In this document: piece after piece, positions 16,607-23,652 of the stretch
Layout of the letters: each line of letters starts with the position of its first letter
Position numbering within the stretch: position 1 is the stretch's first letter
Source: Albirhodobacter sp048262715
Lineage (GTDB): Bacteria > Pseudomonadota > Alphaproteobacteria > Rhodobacterales > Rhodobacteraceae
DNA length: 64,000 nucleotides
Direction: 5' to 3'
Assembly (NCBI GenBank): GCA_048262715.1
Contig: JBLXEV010000006.1
Coordinates: 107,875-171,874, forward strand
Notes under the pieces: model-generated
Told to the model about the DNA's origin: nothing
What the model saw: the letters and a program-made list of their open reading frames with translations, nothing else
Database searches by the model: none
Translations under genes and position numbers: made by a program

Positions 16607-16652
16607 CCCCCCAAGGATTACACAGATTAGCTTGTGTGTAATCCTTGGGGGG
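16607..16652 (+). repeat. 18-bp perfect inverted repeat
   Basis: Arm 16607-16624 (CCCCCCAAGGATTACACA) pairs exactly with 16635-16652 around a 10-nt loop. It begins with six C and ends with six G, giving a very stable hairpin in RNA or as a DNA cruciform. No T run follows on either strand. A second looser repeat, TCCGCAG/CTGCGGA (16664-16670 with 16706-16712), lies just downstream. Confidence 0.85.
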
Positions 16653-16814
16653 AAAGACCTATTTCCGCAGGTTATATCTATTCTGTGTAAGATTAGATGA
16701 AGCTTCTGCGGATCAAGAAAGAGAAACATTGGGCCGAGCGCGAAGCGCGAAGGACAGCAACGAGGCCGAAGGCCGAGGCGCAGGGAGCCGCCAGAGGCGG
16801 CGAGCATAGAAAGA

Positions 16815-17003
16815 ATGATGATGAAGATTGATCTACATAAAACTGCATATGTTCTCGGTGGCCTGCCGAACGGGCTAAACCTCGCGGCTAGGCTGAACCT
16901 CTGCGATTATGTTCCGGCCGAGGTGTTGGCCTCTGCGGTCACAATGGAACGCCGCGAAAAGTTGAGTGCCTTGGCTGCCCTGAATACGAAACCGCTTGAA
17001 TAA
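16815..17003 (+). CDS. Small hypothetical ORF (62 aa)
   Basis: Begins MMMKIDLHKTAYVLGGLPNGLNLAARLNLCDYVPAEVLASAV. The product looks globular and helical, without signal or membrane segments. The ribosome-binding site is weak (AAAGA just before the ATG run). It sits between the hairpin cluster and a strong terminator at 17074-17116, so transcription across it is likely. I do not recognise the family. Confidence 0.4.
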   Translation: MMMKIDLHKTAYVLGGLPNGLNLAARLNLCDYVPAEVLASAVTMERREKLSALAALNTKPLE

Positions 17004-17073
17004 GCCGCTGGCGTTATGTAATAACACTGCATGCGGGCGGGCTGGCTTCCAATCCTTGCCCAGTTCGCACTAG

Positions 17074-17116
17074 ACGCCTCGCCGGTTTAATACCTCGGCG
17101 GGGCGTTTTCTTTTTG
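17074..17116 (+). terminator. Rho-independent terminator
   Basis: Stem ACGCCTCGCCG / CGGCGGGGCGT (one wobble pair) with an 11-nt loop, followed by a T-rich run through 17116. It ends the structural/noncoding transcript. The following stretch to 17281 is AT-rich, with no gene seen and room for a promoter for the distal small ORFs. Confidence 0.82.
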
Positions 17117-17281
17117 TCAGGGTGTGGCTATCTAGCTCGATAGCTATTTCAGCCCTCACGCATCCGGCGATAAGTAAGCACTTACTCGAAAAAACATTCA
17201 AAATCAATTACTTAATATATTGACGGGTGAATCTTGCCTCGCCTAGATTCACGGCATCCAACAACACAGGAAGCCGAACCG

Positions 17282-17452
17282 ATGCCAACCTTTATCGACA
17301 ATACCGCCTATGACCGCCTGCTAGACGATCTGCGGGCTGCCGCGCTCACAACCGACTGGCGCAGTGCCATGGCCGAGACACTAGCTTGCGCCGATGTGCT
17401 GCCCGAGGATTGCCGTGAGGATTTCGCGACTCGCCCATCCCATCTCGAATGA
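17282..17452 (+). CDS. Small hypothetical phage-element protein (56 aa)
   Basis: ATG 17282 is preceded by AGGAAG at a proper distance; a TTG 48 bp upstream is in frame but has no such site. The product MPTFIDNTAYDRLLDDLRAAALTTDWRSAMAETLA is acidic and predicted helical. Family unknown. It is the first of three small genes in the tRNA-proximal arm of the element, a position where phages and satellites often keep accessory genes. Confidence 0.5.
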   Translation: MPTFIDNTAYDRLLDDLRAAALTTDWRSAMAETLACADVLPEDCREDFATRPSHLE

Positions 17453-17498
17453 AGCGGAGAACAAAGATCTCGATGTGCCAAACTTTCCCATTGCCAAG

Positions 17499-17517
17499 GT
17501 AACGAAAACTGCGTTAC
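17499..17517 (+). promoter_or_regulatory. Possible operator palindrome
   Basis: GTAACG, 7 nt, CGTTAC: a perfect 6-bp inverted repeat of operator size, 28 bp before the ATG of the 17546 gene. No companion site was found, so this is tentative. Confidence 0.3.
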
Positions 17518-17545
17518 TGATAACCGCACAGCAAGGAGGCCAAAT

Positions 17546-18064
17546 ATGGCAATGTCACCCGCAGATAAGCAACGAGCATACCGCGAACGGCAAATGCTCA
17601 AAAAGAAAGAGAGTTTGAAGCAAGGCGACAGCGCCTCGGACACTTTTCAAACCCCCTTCTTCGAAACAGTTGCGGAGCTTTCTTCAAGCTCAGACTTCGC
17701 TGATGCCTTCGAGATCGCGGGTATTCCGACACCGCTGTTCAATGATGATCGCGGACCAGAAGCCTTCTCACTGGATGAAGGGGCGGCGGACTCTGGAATG
17801 TTCGAGGGCGCAACCAAGTCACTGGGTCGCGCTGAAATCATGGTCGGTTGCTTGATTACAGCGGCGCTCGACCTTGCACGTCACATCAACGACTACAAGC
17901 GCCACGAAATCAAAGCGCGCATGGCTGAAATAGAGATGTCCGACCTCTCGGAACCTGAGGCCAAGAAGGCGGCGCTCAAAGAGGCCGCGCGGCTGAACAA
18001 GATGCTGGATCAGCTTGATAAGCAGGTTCGGTGGACCTTCCCGCAATGGAAAGTGACGGGCTAA
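17546..18064 (+). CDS. Hypothetical phage-element protein (172 aa)
   Basis: Strong ribosome-binding site (AAGGAGG) before ATG 17546. The N-terminus MAMSPADKQRAYRERQMLKKKESL is basic and resembles the start of many phage DNA-associated small proteins. Residues 40-85 are acidic and probably disordered. The C-terminal half (ALDLARHINDYKRHEIKARMAEIEM...AARLNKMLDQLDKQVRWTFPQWKV) is a likely coiled coil. I do not recognise the family. A regulator or terminase/replication accessory is possible, but nothing visible decides. Confidence 0.65.
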   Translation: MAMSPADKQRAYRERQMLKKKESLKQGDSASDTFQTPFFETVAELSSSSDFADAFEIAGIPTPLFNDDRGPEAFSLDEGAADSGMFEGATKSLGRAEIMVGCLITAALDLARHINDYKRHEIKARMAEIEMSDLSEPEAKKAALKEAARLNKMLDQLDKQVRWTFPQWKVTG

Positions 18065-18112
18065 CACAGATACCAAACCGAAGATTTTAAGCCCGCATTC
18101 GGGGAGGTAGCA

Positions 18113-18148
18113 ACAAGGGTGAAACAGCGACCAAACCGTCGCCCTTGT
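18113..18148 (+). promoter_or_regulatory. Nested hairpins in the 5' leader of the 18181 gene
   Basis: Outer stem ACAAGGG / CCCTTGT (18113-18119 with 18142-18148) encloses the inner hairpin GCGAC / GTCGC (18127-18131 with 18138-18142, sharing one base). It lies about 30 bp before the start codon and could be a leader structure. Confidence 0.35.
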
Positions 18149-18180
18149 CGCTTATGGGCATTTATAAAAGGACTACCCAA

Positions 18181-18633
18181 ATGGAAGATTATAATGATAC
18201 GGCCTCGCCGGCAACCTCGGTGACTGGACGTGATACATATATCACCTTGAAAGCGCTGCTCTACGCTATCGCTACTATCCAGTCGCTACCTGAGGAAGAT
18301 CGCGAGTATGGCGATTTGTGTGACATGACAGCCTTGGTTCGCGCCATGGCGGAAAATATGGCGCGCGCCGATGCGACGCATGATCAACCCGTCTTGCTCT
18401 CCCATTGCTTGCTTGAAGTGGGTCGGCATACCGGCCAGATGCCCGACCTTTGGCCCAATGACCTCGGCGACGAGATGTCTGAAATCTATACACCGCGCGA
18501 ACTTGCAATGATGGGTGCTGTTAAAGCAACCGTCGAGGGTATGCGGAAGGACATGGCAACCTTCCTTGCCAAGTTCAACCGTGATGAAGGTTTGGGCAGC
18601 TTGCGCGATGCACAACCCGCCGGAAGCGCGTAA
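18181..18633 (+). CDS. Hypothetical phage-element protein (150 aa)
   Basis: ATG 18181 has AAAAGGA about 9 nt upstream, preferred to an in-frame ATG at 18145 lying inside the leader hairpins. The product is mildly acidic and mostly helical: TYITLKALLYAIATIQSLPEEDREYGDLCDMTALVRAMAENMARAD and a C-terminal ATVEGMRKDMATFLAKFNRDEG. It resembles small proteins of unknown function in alphaproteobacterial prophages. Last gene of the element, followed by a strong terminator. No function can be assigned. Confidence 0.6.
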   Translation: MEDYNDTASPATSVTGRDTYITLKALLYAIATIQSLPEEDREYGDLCDMTALVRAMAENMARADATHDQPVLLSHCLLEVGRHTGQMPDLWPNDLGDEMSEIYTPRELAMMGAVKATVEGMRKDMATFLAKFNRDEGLGSLRDAQPAGSA

Positions 18634-18661
18634 GTGGTCTAACACCCGTCACTACGACCAG

Positions 18662-18690
18662 CGGGCACCCTCACAGGTGCCCGTTTTTTT
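18662..18690 (+). terminator. Rho-independent terminator
   Basis: Perfect 8-bp stem CGGGCACC / GGTGCCCG with a 6-nt loop, followed by seven T (18684-18690). It ends the distal gene block of the element. Confidence 0.9.
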
Positions 18691-18744
18691 CTTTCGATCC
18701 CGCCCTACAAACTCGAGCGCCAGCCGTATCAGTAACCATAGGGT

Positions 18745-18772
18745 TGGCGCGCCCGATGGATTTAGAACCCAT
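18745..18772 (-). other. tRNA 3'-half-like fragment
   Basis: Read on the minus strand, a T-arm-like hairpin (ATGGG, loop TTCTAAA, TCCAT) is followed directly by CGGGCGC, G and CCA, exactly the layout of a tRNA 3' end (acceptor strand, discriminator, CCA). No matching 5' acceptor strand or anticodon arm is present upstream. It is likely a relic of a tRNA carried by the element or left by an older integration. Confidence 0.45.
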
Positions 18773-18876
18773 GAACGCGCTGCGATTAGTCGGTGAGTGC
18801 GCGGCGGCATTTCCAAAACCCCGACACGGCACGGCAGTCCACTCTAACTGCGCGGTGCCATTGATACAGTATGAGA

Positions 18877-18902
18877 GGGCGGGGCTTCGGTTCCGCCCTT
18901 TT
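18877..18902 (+). terminator. Terminator with TTCG loop
   Basis: Stem GGGCGGGGC / GTTCCGCCC (two G-T wobbles) closed by a TTCG tetraloop and followed by TTTT. No gene immediately precedes it; it may terminate a short transcript from 18691-18876. The remainder of 18634-19015 shows no convincing gene. Confidence 0.7.
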
Positions 18903-19018
18903 CATTTGGACGATGCACGCCGGTGCATGGATTGCCCCGTGTGGAACACACATCGGACTGTAACACATGCAGACCGAGCCTTGCGGCCAAGTCATTGATA
19001 TTGCTAAATAAAATGAAA

Positions 19019-19095
<77 letters not shown>

Positions 19096-19274
19096 ACGCG
19101 CTCTTCCTAGAACAATGTTCGAGCGAGGGAAAGATCTATAATGCAAGAATTTCATCAAGATGAAAATTGTTTTGGCGCTTACGCGTCGAGCGATGTGAAA
19201 GCCGTGAAAGGCAAGGCGCACACTGGGCGGGACGCATTGAGAAGACCACGCCCGAGAGCACCGTTTTGGCCTTA

Positions 19275-19880
19275 TTAGCAGGGCAAAGCCGCCAGATCGG
19301 GATCAATTGCCGGATGGCGAAGGGCCGCCCCCCTCTTCAGCCCGAGCTTGGCCGCCAAGCCGCCTTGGATCTCCAGCACATATTGCGCGTCGCCGTTGGA
19401 TGGCAAAGGATCCTCGCGCATCGGGCGGGCGTTTGCGACGATATTGAGCAGGGTTCCGGTCGAATCAAAGAACATGATATCCAGCGGGATCAGGGTGTTT
19501 TTCATCCAGAACGCACGCGGCGCGGCCTCAGGATAAATAAACAGCATCCCCGCGCTGGCGGGCAGCGTTTCGTGGTGCATCAGCCCTTGGGCGCGCTCTG
19601 CGGCGTCATCGGCGATCTCGATATGGAATTGGGCGGACGGCTTCCCCCCTGCGCCTTGCACAAATGCCAAATCGGCGCGGCAGACAGGCGTTGCTGCCCC
19701 AGAAGCCCCCGACGCGGGTTTGACTTGTGCGAGGGCGGCCGATGCGCCGCCAGAAATGAAAAAGGCGAGCAAAAGCCCGCCACTCAAACCAAAACACATC
19801 CGCGAAAAATTCGGCCCGAAGGAGCGACGAGACCTCCGAGTCGGCGTCTCCGCCCCCTTGGCCTGTCGCACATGAGCCAT
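19275..19880 (-). CDS. DUF192 family secreted protein
   Basis: A 201-aa protein, DUF192 domain in the C-terminal two thirds: FHIEIADDAAERAQGLMHHETLPASAGMLFIYPEAAPRAFWMKNTLIPLDIMFFDSTGTLL...YVLEIQGGLAAKLGLKRG. The hydrophobic stretch GLLLAFFISGGASAALAQ is a signal peptide or anchor; the true start could be the internal Met at 19799 just before it. Function of the family is unproven. It begins 2 bp after the cold-shock gene stop, so the two form an operon, as is common in Rhodobacterales. Confidence 0.88.
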   Translation of the reverse strand: MAHVRQAKGAETPTRRSRRSFGPNFSRMCFGLSGGLLLAFFISGGASAALAQVKPASGASGAATPVCRADLAFVQGAGGKPSAQFHIEIADDAAERAQGLMHHETLPASAGMLFIYPEAAPRAFWMKNTLIPLDIMFFDSTGTLLNIVANARPMREDPLPSNGDAQYVLEIQGGLAAKLGLKRGAALRHPAIDPDLAALPC

Positions 19881-19882
19881 CG

Positions 19883-20416
19883 TTAGCGCCCGCCCCGCAA
19901 CGCGGCCTCCCACGAGAGCACCTGCGCCGCCATCCGGCCGCGCTTGCCCTCGATCACCCGAAGGCACACCGCCTCGCCCGGACCTAAATCCGCGAAGCCG
20001 GACCGACGCAGCACTTCAACATGGATAAATACATCCTCAGGGCGACCAAACACATTGGCGAAACCGAACCCTTTGGCCTTATCGAACCACTTCACGCGCG
20101 ATGGCTCCAACGGCAATTCCATGATCTCGGCCATATCGGCCTCGTTGAGATCCTCAATCGGCGCGCCTTCATCGCCCTCGGGCGGCGCGATGGTCAGAAC
20201 CTCAATCGCCTGCGACCCGCGCGGCGTGCTCTGTATCATCACATTAATCAATGCGTTATCAGCAATTGACCCCTGCCCGAAATTGCGCAGGACATTGGCG
20301 TGCAGAAGAATATCAGGCCCGCCAGCATCATCCAAGATGAAGCCGAACCCCTTGGTAGGATCAAACCATTTGACGCGACCGCTGGCCTGTCTCAGGTCGG
20401 ATTGTTCTCCGCTCAT
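19883..20416 (-). CDS. Double cold-shock domain protein
   Basis: A 177-aa protein with two CSD (OB-fold) nucleic-acid-binding domains. Domain 1 (about 12-75) has GRVKWFDPTKGFGFILDD, domain 2 (about 106-170) has SRVKWFDKAKGFGFANV and EDVFIHVEVLRRSG. Both carry the RNP1-type KGFGF motif. An acidic linker separates them. Such tandem CspA-like proteins are typical of Alphaproteobacteria and probably act as RNA chaperones. A leader of 131 bp precedes it, with a hairpin that may terminate pdxH. Confidence 0.92.
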   Translation of the reverse strand: MSGEQSDLRQASGRVKWFDPTKGFGFILDDAGGPDILLHANVLRNFGQGSIADNALINVMIQSTPRGSQAIEVLTIAPPEGDEGAPIEDLNEADMAEIMELPLEPSRVKWFDKAKGFGFANVFGRPEDVFIHVEVLRRSGFADLGPGEAVCLRVIEGKRGRMAAQVLSWEAALRGGR

Positions 20417-20478
20417 TCTTCACGTCCTGTTCTGCCTTGAGGGGGCGGCTTCTCACAGAGCCTCCTCAAGGTGCAAGT

Positions 20479-20501
20479 CAAAAAGTAAGGTATTCCTTAC
20501 T
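20479..20501 (-). terminator. Likely pdxH terminator (minus strand)
   Basis: Stem AGTAAGG / CCTTACT (20484-20490 with 20495-20501) is followed on the minus strand by a T run. A second hairpin CCTGTCC/GGACAGG lies at 20507-20524. Alternatively these belong to the cold-shock gene leader. Confidence 0.5.
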
Positions 20502-20547
20502 ACTCCCCTGTCCTTTTGGACAGGTAAATTTTAACTCATCTTTAAAA

Positions 20548-21171
20548 TCATGGATTTAGGCGTTCGACTGACCAAGCGGTATCTCGCTCATTCCGTCGCC
20601 AAACAAAGCGATCATGCAATCTAAACACCCCATCCGCCCAAAACTCTACCTCTAAAGGATGTATCCTTATGCCACCCCAGAACGGAGGTCTCAAGGGATT
20701 TGTCCCTTTTGCGGTGGTGATCTTTGCAACCTGAGCGAGTAAATGCGCACGGGAAGACAACGGCTTGGATTGATCCGACGCCCACGCCCCCAGTCGGCTC
20801 TTGAGCGAGCGCGACGCGTAATAGGCATCGGCCTTTGGCCCGTCCTCGCGGCTGGTTATCCCGCGTACGCGGATTTGGCGGCGCAGGCTCTTCCAGTGCA
20901 TCACGAAGGCCGCTTTACCGGTCTCCTCGATCTCGCGCCCCTTGGCGGAGCCATAATTCGTGTAGAAAACGAATCCCCCCTGCTCCGTCCCCTGCGGCTG
21001 CTCAATCTCTTTGAGCAACACCATCCGCGCATTGGGAAGCCCCTGCGCATCTACCGTGGAGAGCGCAATCGCGTTTGGGTCGTTGATCTCCGTCGCCTCG
21101 GCCTCCTCCAGCCAGCGTTGCGCGATGACAAAGGGATCATCCCCTGCAAAAATTCCACTGCGGTCGCTCAT
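20548..21171 (-). CDS. pdxH: Pyridoxamine 5'-phosphate oxidase
   Basis: A 207-aa FMN enzyme oxidising pyridoxine/pyridoxamine 5'-phosphate to PLP. Diagnostic blocks: PNAIALSTVDAQGLPNARMVLLKEI, GFVFYTNYGSAKGREIEETGKAAFVMHWKSLRRQIRVRG, YYASRSLKSRLGAWASDQSKPL and the C-terminal RLHDRFVWRRNERDTAWSVERLNP. ATG 21171 (MSDRSGIF) is chosen; the frame runs upstream through a basic stretch without homology. Divergent from fabI across 163 bp. Confidence 0.95.
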   Translation of the reverse strand: MSDRSGIFAGDDPFVIAQRWLEEAEATEINDPNAIALSTVDAQGLPNARMVLLKEIEQPQGTEQGGFVFYTNYGSAKGREIEETGKAAFVMHWKSLRRQIRVRGITSREDGPKADAYYASRSLKSRLGAWASDQSKPLSSRAHLLAQVAKITTAKGTNPLRPPFWGGIRIHPLEVEFWADGVFRLHDRFVWRRNERDTAWSVERLNP

Positions 21172-21334
21172 ACTCGCTCCAATTCTATCCCTCGGCCCTC
21201 GGCTATCGCCCCGAAACCGCGCCCGACGCCCGAAACACGCGGCTCGCGCGCGCCTCAAACCGTGTCGGACTATTGTCACCATGCCTGCATTCGCCTAATG
21301 CTTCTAAACCACAAAGGAAATGTGAGGGGCGGAC

Positions 21335-22171
21335 ATGTCAAGTCAAGCAAATGTAAGCAATCTGATGGCCGGCAAGCGCGGGCTGATCATGGGGCTTGCA
21401 AATGATAAATCTATCGCTTGGGGCATTGCGAAAGCCTGCGCCGATGCGGGCGCGGAACTCGCCTTCTCCTATCAAGGCGAAGCGCTGAAAAAACGCGTGG
21501 AGCCACTGGCCACTTCGATCGGGTCCGATTTGATGGTCGAATGCGATGTGGCAGACGGGGCGTCGATTGATGCGCTGTTCGCGGCATTGGAAGCGAAATG
21601 GGGCACGATTGATTTCGTCGTCCATGCGATTGGCTTCTCGGATAAGAACGAGCTGCGCGGGCGCTATGTTGATACGTCCTCCGAGAACTTCCGGATGACG
21701 ATGGATATCTCCGTTTATTCCTTCACCGCCGTTTGCGCGCGGGCCGCGAAGCTGATGCCGGAGGGCGGATCGCTTTTGACGCTCACCTATTACGGCGCGG
21801 AGCAAGTCATGCCGCATTACAATGTGATGGGCGTGGCGAAGGCAGCTCTGGAGGCTTCCGTCAAATATATCGCGGAGGATCTCGGCAAAGACGGGATCCG
21901 CTGCAACGCGATCTCCGCAGGCCCGATCAAGACGCTGGCGGCGTCCGGCATCGGCGATTTCCGTTATATCATGAAGTGGAACGAGCTGAACTCGCCGCTG
22001 CGCCGCAATGTGACGCAAGAAGAGGTCGGCAAAGCCGCGCTCTACCTGCTCTCCGATCTCGGCTCTGGCACCACGGGGGAAAACCTGCATGTGGATGCCG
22101 GCTATCACGTCGTCGGCATGAAAGCCGTGGACGCGCCCGATATCGACGTTGTCACGGGCCGCAAAGACTAA
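21335..22171 (+). CDS. fabI: Enoyl-[acyl-carrier-protein] reductase (NADH)
   Basis: A 278-aa SDR-type FabI for the last reduction of fatty acid elongation. Shown by GKRGLIMGLANDKSIAWGIAKACADAGAELAFSYQ (nucleotide binding), DFVVHAIGFSDKNELRGRYVDTS, the catalytic Tyr/Lys in YNVMGVAKAALEASVKYIAEDLG, and SAGPIKTLAASGI. It is the usual target of triclosan-type inhibitors. GAGGGG precedes the ATG. A terminator at 22178-22201 follows. No sign of a resistance allele can be judged here. Confidence 0.95.
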   Translation: MSSQANVSNLMAGKRGLIMGLANDKSIAWGIAKACADAGAELAFSYQGEALKKRVEPLATSIGSDLMVECDVADGASIDALFAALEAKWGTIDFVVHAIGFSDKNELRGRYVDTSSENFRMTMDISVYSFTAVCARAAKLMPEGGSLLTLTYYGAEQVMPHYNVMGVAKAALEASVKYIAEDLGKDGIRCNAISAGPIKTLAASGIGDFRYIMKWNELNSPLRRNVTQEEVGKAALYLLSDLGSGTTGENLHVDAGYHVVGMKAVDAPDIDVVTGRKD

Positions 22172-22177
22172 CGTTAA

Positions 22178-22201
22178 GGGCGCCTCATCGGGGCGCCCTT
22201 T
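22178..22201 (+). terminator. Rho-independent terminator after fabI
   Basis: GGGCGCC / GGCGCCC stem followed by TTTCT, 6 bp after the stop. Confidence 0.8.
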
Positions 22202-22225
22202 CTCACCGCCACGGAGACCAGCGCC

Positions 22226-22846
22226 ATGACGCTCGCCGCTTTTATTGCCATCTATTTCGTGCATCTGGCGGCCGCGATCTCGCCCGGCCCTGCGGTGCTC
22301 CTCGCTGCGCGCACCTCGCTGCGGGAAGGCATGGCGCGCGGCGTCTACCTCTCCATCGGGATCGGCCTCGGCGCCTGCATCTGGGCGTTGGCCGCTTTGT
22401 TCGGCCTCGCCGTGGTGTTCAAAATCGCGCCTGTGCTGCTGACGGTGCTGAAAATCGGCGGCGCGCTCTACCTCGGCTATCTCGCCTATAAAATGTGGCG
22501 CCACGCGGCAGAGCCGATGGCGATGGAGCTGCCCGAGACGCCGAAAGGCCGCCGCTCCAACCTCGGGATGGTTCTGCTCGGCATCACCACCCAACTCGCA
22601 AATCCGAAGCCCGCCGTCTTCTTCGGCGCGATCTTCGTTGGCTTCGTGCCCCCCAATGCCCCGCTCTGGGCGATCGCCGTGATCCTCGCGATCATCTTCG
22701 TGAATGACGCGGGCTGGAATGTCCTCGTCAGCCGTATTTTCTCGCTCGAGCGGACTCGCAAAGGCTATCTGAGCCTGAAAACCAGCATTGACCGGACCTT
22801 TGGGGGCCTCCTCGCCCTTCTCGGTCTAAAAATCGCACTCACCTGA
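22226..22846 (+). CDS. LysE/RhtB family amino-acid exporter
   Basis: A 206-aa inner-membrane protein with about six hydrophobic segments. Family signature near the N-terminus: FVHLAAAISPGPAVLLAARTSLREGMARGVYLSIGIGLGACIW; then LYLGYLAYKMWR and TTQLANPKPAVFFGAIFVGFVP. Family members export amino acids (lysine, threonine, homoserine) or derivatives; the substrate here is unknown. It is 10 bp upstream of gpt and probably co-transcribed. Confidence 0.9.
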   Translation: MTLAAFIAIYFVHLAAAISPGPAVLLAARTSLREGMARGVYLSIGIGLGACIWALAALFGLAVVFKIAPVLLTVLKIGGALYLGYLAYKMWRHAAEPMAMELPETPKGRRSNLGMVLLGITTQLANPKPAVFFGAIFVGFVPPNAPLWAIAVILAIIFVNDAGWNVLVSRIFSLERTRKGYLSLKTSIDRTFGGLLALLGLKIALT

Positions 22847-22856
22847 GGACAACGCC

Positions 22857-23360
22857 ATGAATGACCGCCTGCCCCATGAAAAAGGCTTCCACGTAAGCTG
22901 GGATCAACTCCACCGCGACGCCCGCGCCCTCGCTTGGCGCTTGGATGGCAAAGGCCCGGATGACGGCGCGTGGAAAGCCGTTGTCGGCATCACCCGAGGC
23001 GGGCTGGTGCCGGCGATGATCGTCGCGCGTGAGCTGGATGTCCGCGTCGTCGATACGATCTCCGTGCAAAGCTACTCGCACCAAGATCAGCGCGAAGCGC
23101 GGGTAACGAAATCCCCGCAGGCTGATCTGATGGGCGATGGCACGGGCATTTTGATCGTCGATGATCTCGTCGATACCGGAAAGACGTTGGAACTGGTGCG
23201 CACCCTCTACCCGAACGCCCATTTCGCCACCGTCTATGCCAAACCGAAAGGCAATCCGCTGGTGAACACCTATGTCACCGAGGTTAGCCAAGACACGTGG
23301 ATCTTCTTCCCATGGGATATGGCACTGCAATATGTGCAGCCGTTCCGCGGCAAGGATTGA
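22857..23360 (+). CDS. gpt: Xanthine phosphoribosyltransferase
   Basis: A 167-aa type I PRTase salvaging xanthine and guanine to XMP/GMP. PRPP-binding motif ILIVDDLVDTGKTLELVRTLYP, N-terminal VVGITRGGLVPAMIVARELDVR, and C-terminal DTWIFFPWDMALQYVQPF as in Gpt. Length is normal. Convergent with lexA; the intervening DNA holds a long perfect palindrome. Confidence 0.93.
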   Translation: MNDRLPHEKGFHVSWDQLHRDARALAWRLDGKGPDDGAWKAVVGITRGGLVPAMIVARELDVRVVDTISVQSYSHQDQREARVTKSPQADLMGDGTGILIVDDLVDTGKTLELVRTLYPNAHFATVYAKPKGNPLVNTYVTEVSQDTWIFFPWDMALQYVQPFRGKD

Positions 23361-23470
23361 TCAAGCATCGGCTTGATCCTGCGGCGTGCCGCTCACAATA
23401 AAACGCAGACAAAAGAGGGGGCTCTGCCCCGCAAAAAGAGGGGGGCTCTGCCCCCACGGCCTGCGGCCTT

Positions 23471-23543
23471 CCCCCGGGATATTTAGAGCAACCAGAATAG
23501 ATGCGCGCGCTTCACATTCTGGTTGCTCTAAATATCCCGGGGG
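23471..23543. repeat. 28-bp perfect inverted repeat (intergenic palindrome family, copy 1)
   Basis: Arms 23471-23498 and 23516-23543 are exact reverse complements around a 17-nt loop, with the core CCCGGGATATTTAGAGC. Upstream are GGGGCTCTGCCCC-type stems. It lies between convergent gpt and lexA and probably serves as a bidirectional terminator. Related copies are at 41540-41590 and 45389-45495. Nothing else is seen in 23361-23652. Confidence 0.9.
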
Positions 23544-23652
23544 TGAATGCGAAGCAGAGGGGGCAGCGCCCCCTACGCCGTCAAACACTTGTCGCAGCCA
23601 CGCAAACGGCGCGCCACATCAGCGCGCCGTTTCAATTTGAGTGTCCTCTGGG

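Larger units (their letters stand above)
16140..16814 (+). ncRNA. Hairpin-dense stretch without a gene, candidate structured RNA
   Basis: 675 bp with no convincing ORF but many short perfect hairpins: 16162-16193 (10-bp stem), 16348-16364 (6 bp), 16379-16405 (TTCG loop), 16431-16443 (5 bp), 16455-16468 (5 bp), 16497-16510 (5 bp, GAAA loop), 16520-16531 (4 bp, GCAA loop), 16547-16569 (6 bp) and 16607-16652 (18 bp). GNRA and TTCG tetraloops are typical of folded RNA. A purine-rich tail with GCGCGAAGCGC, GGCCGAAGGCC and GCCGCC/GGCGGC hairpins leads into the next ORF. I do not recognise the RNA class. GOLLD-like phage RNA is one hypothesis. Confidence 0.45.

Noticed and set aside
18744..18998. 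84-codon open frame after the element's last gene
   Set aside because: It reads through the tRNA-like fragment and a terminator with a TTCG loop; the peptide (for example DGFRTHERA in another frame) is the kind typically misread from tRNA genes.
19167..19886. 239-codon + strand open frame opposite the DUF192 gene
   Set aside because: Antisense to a clear DUF192 domain and starting near the tRNA without a ribosome-binding site.
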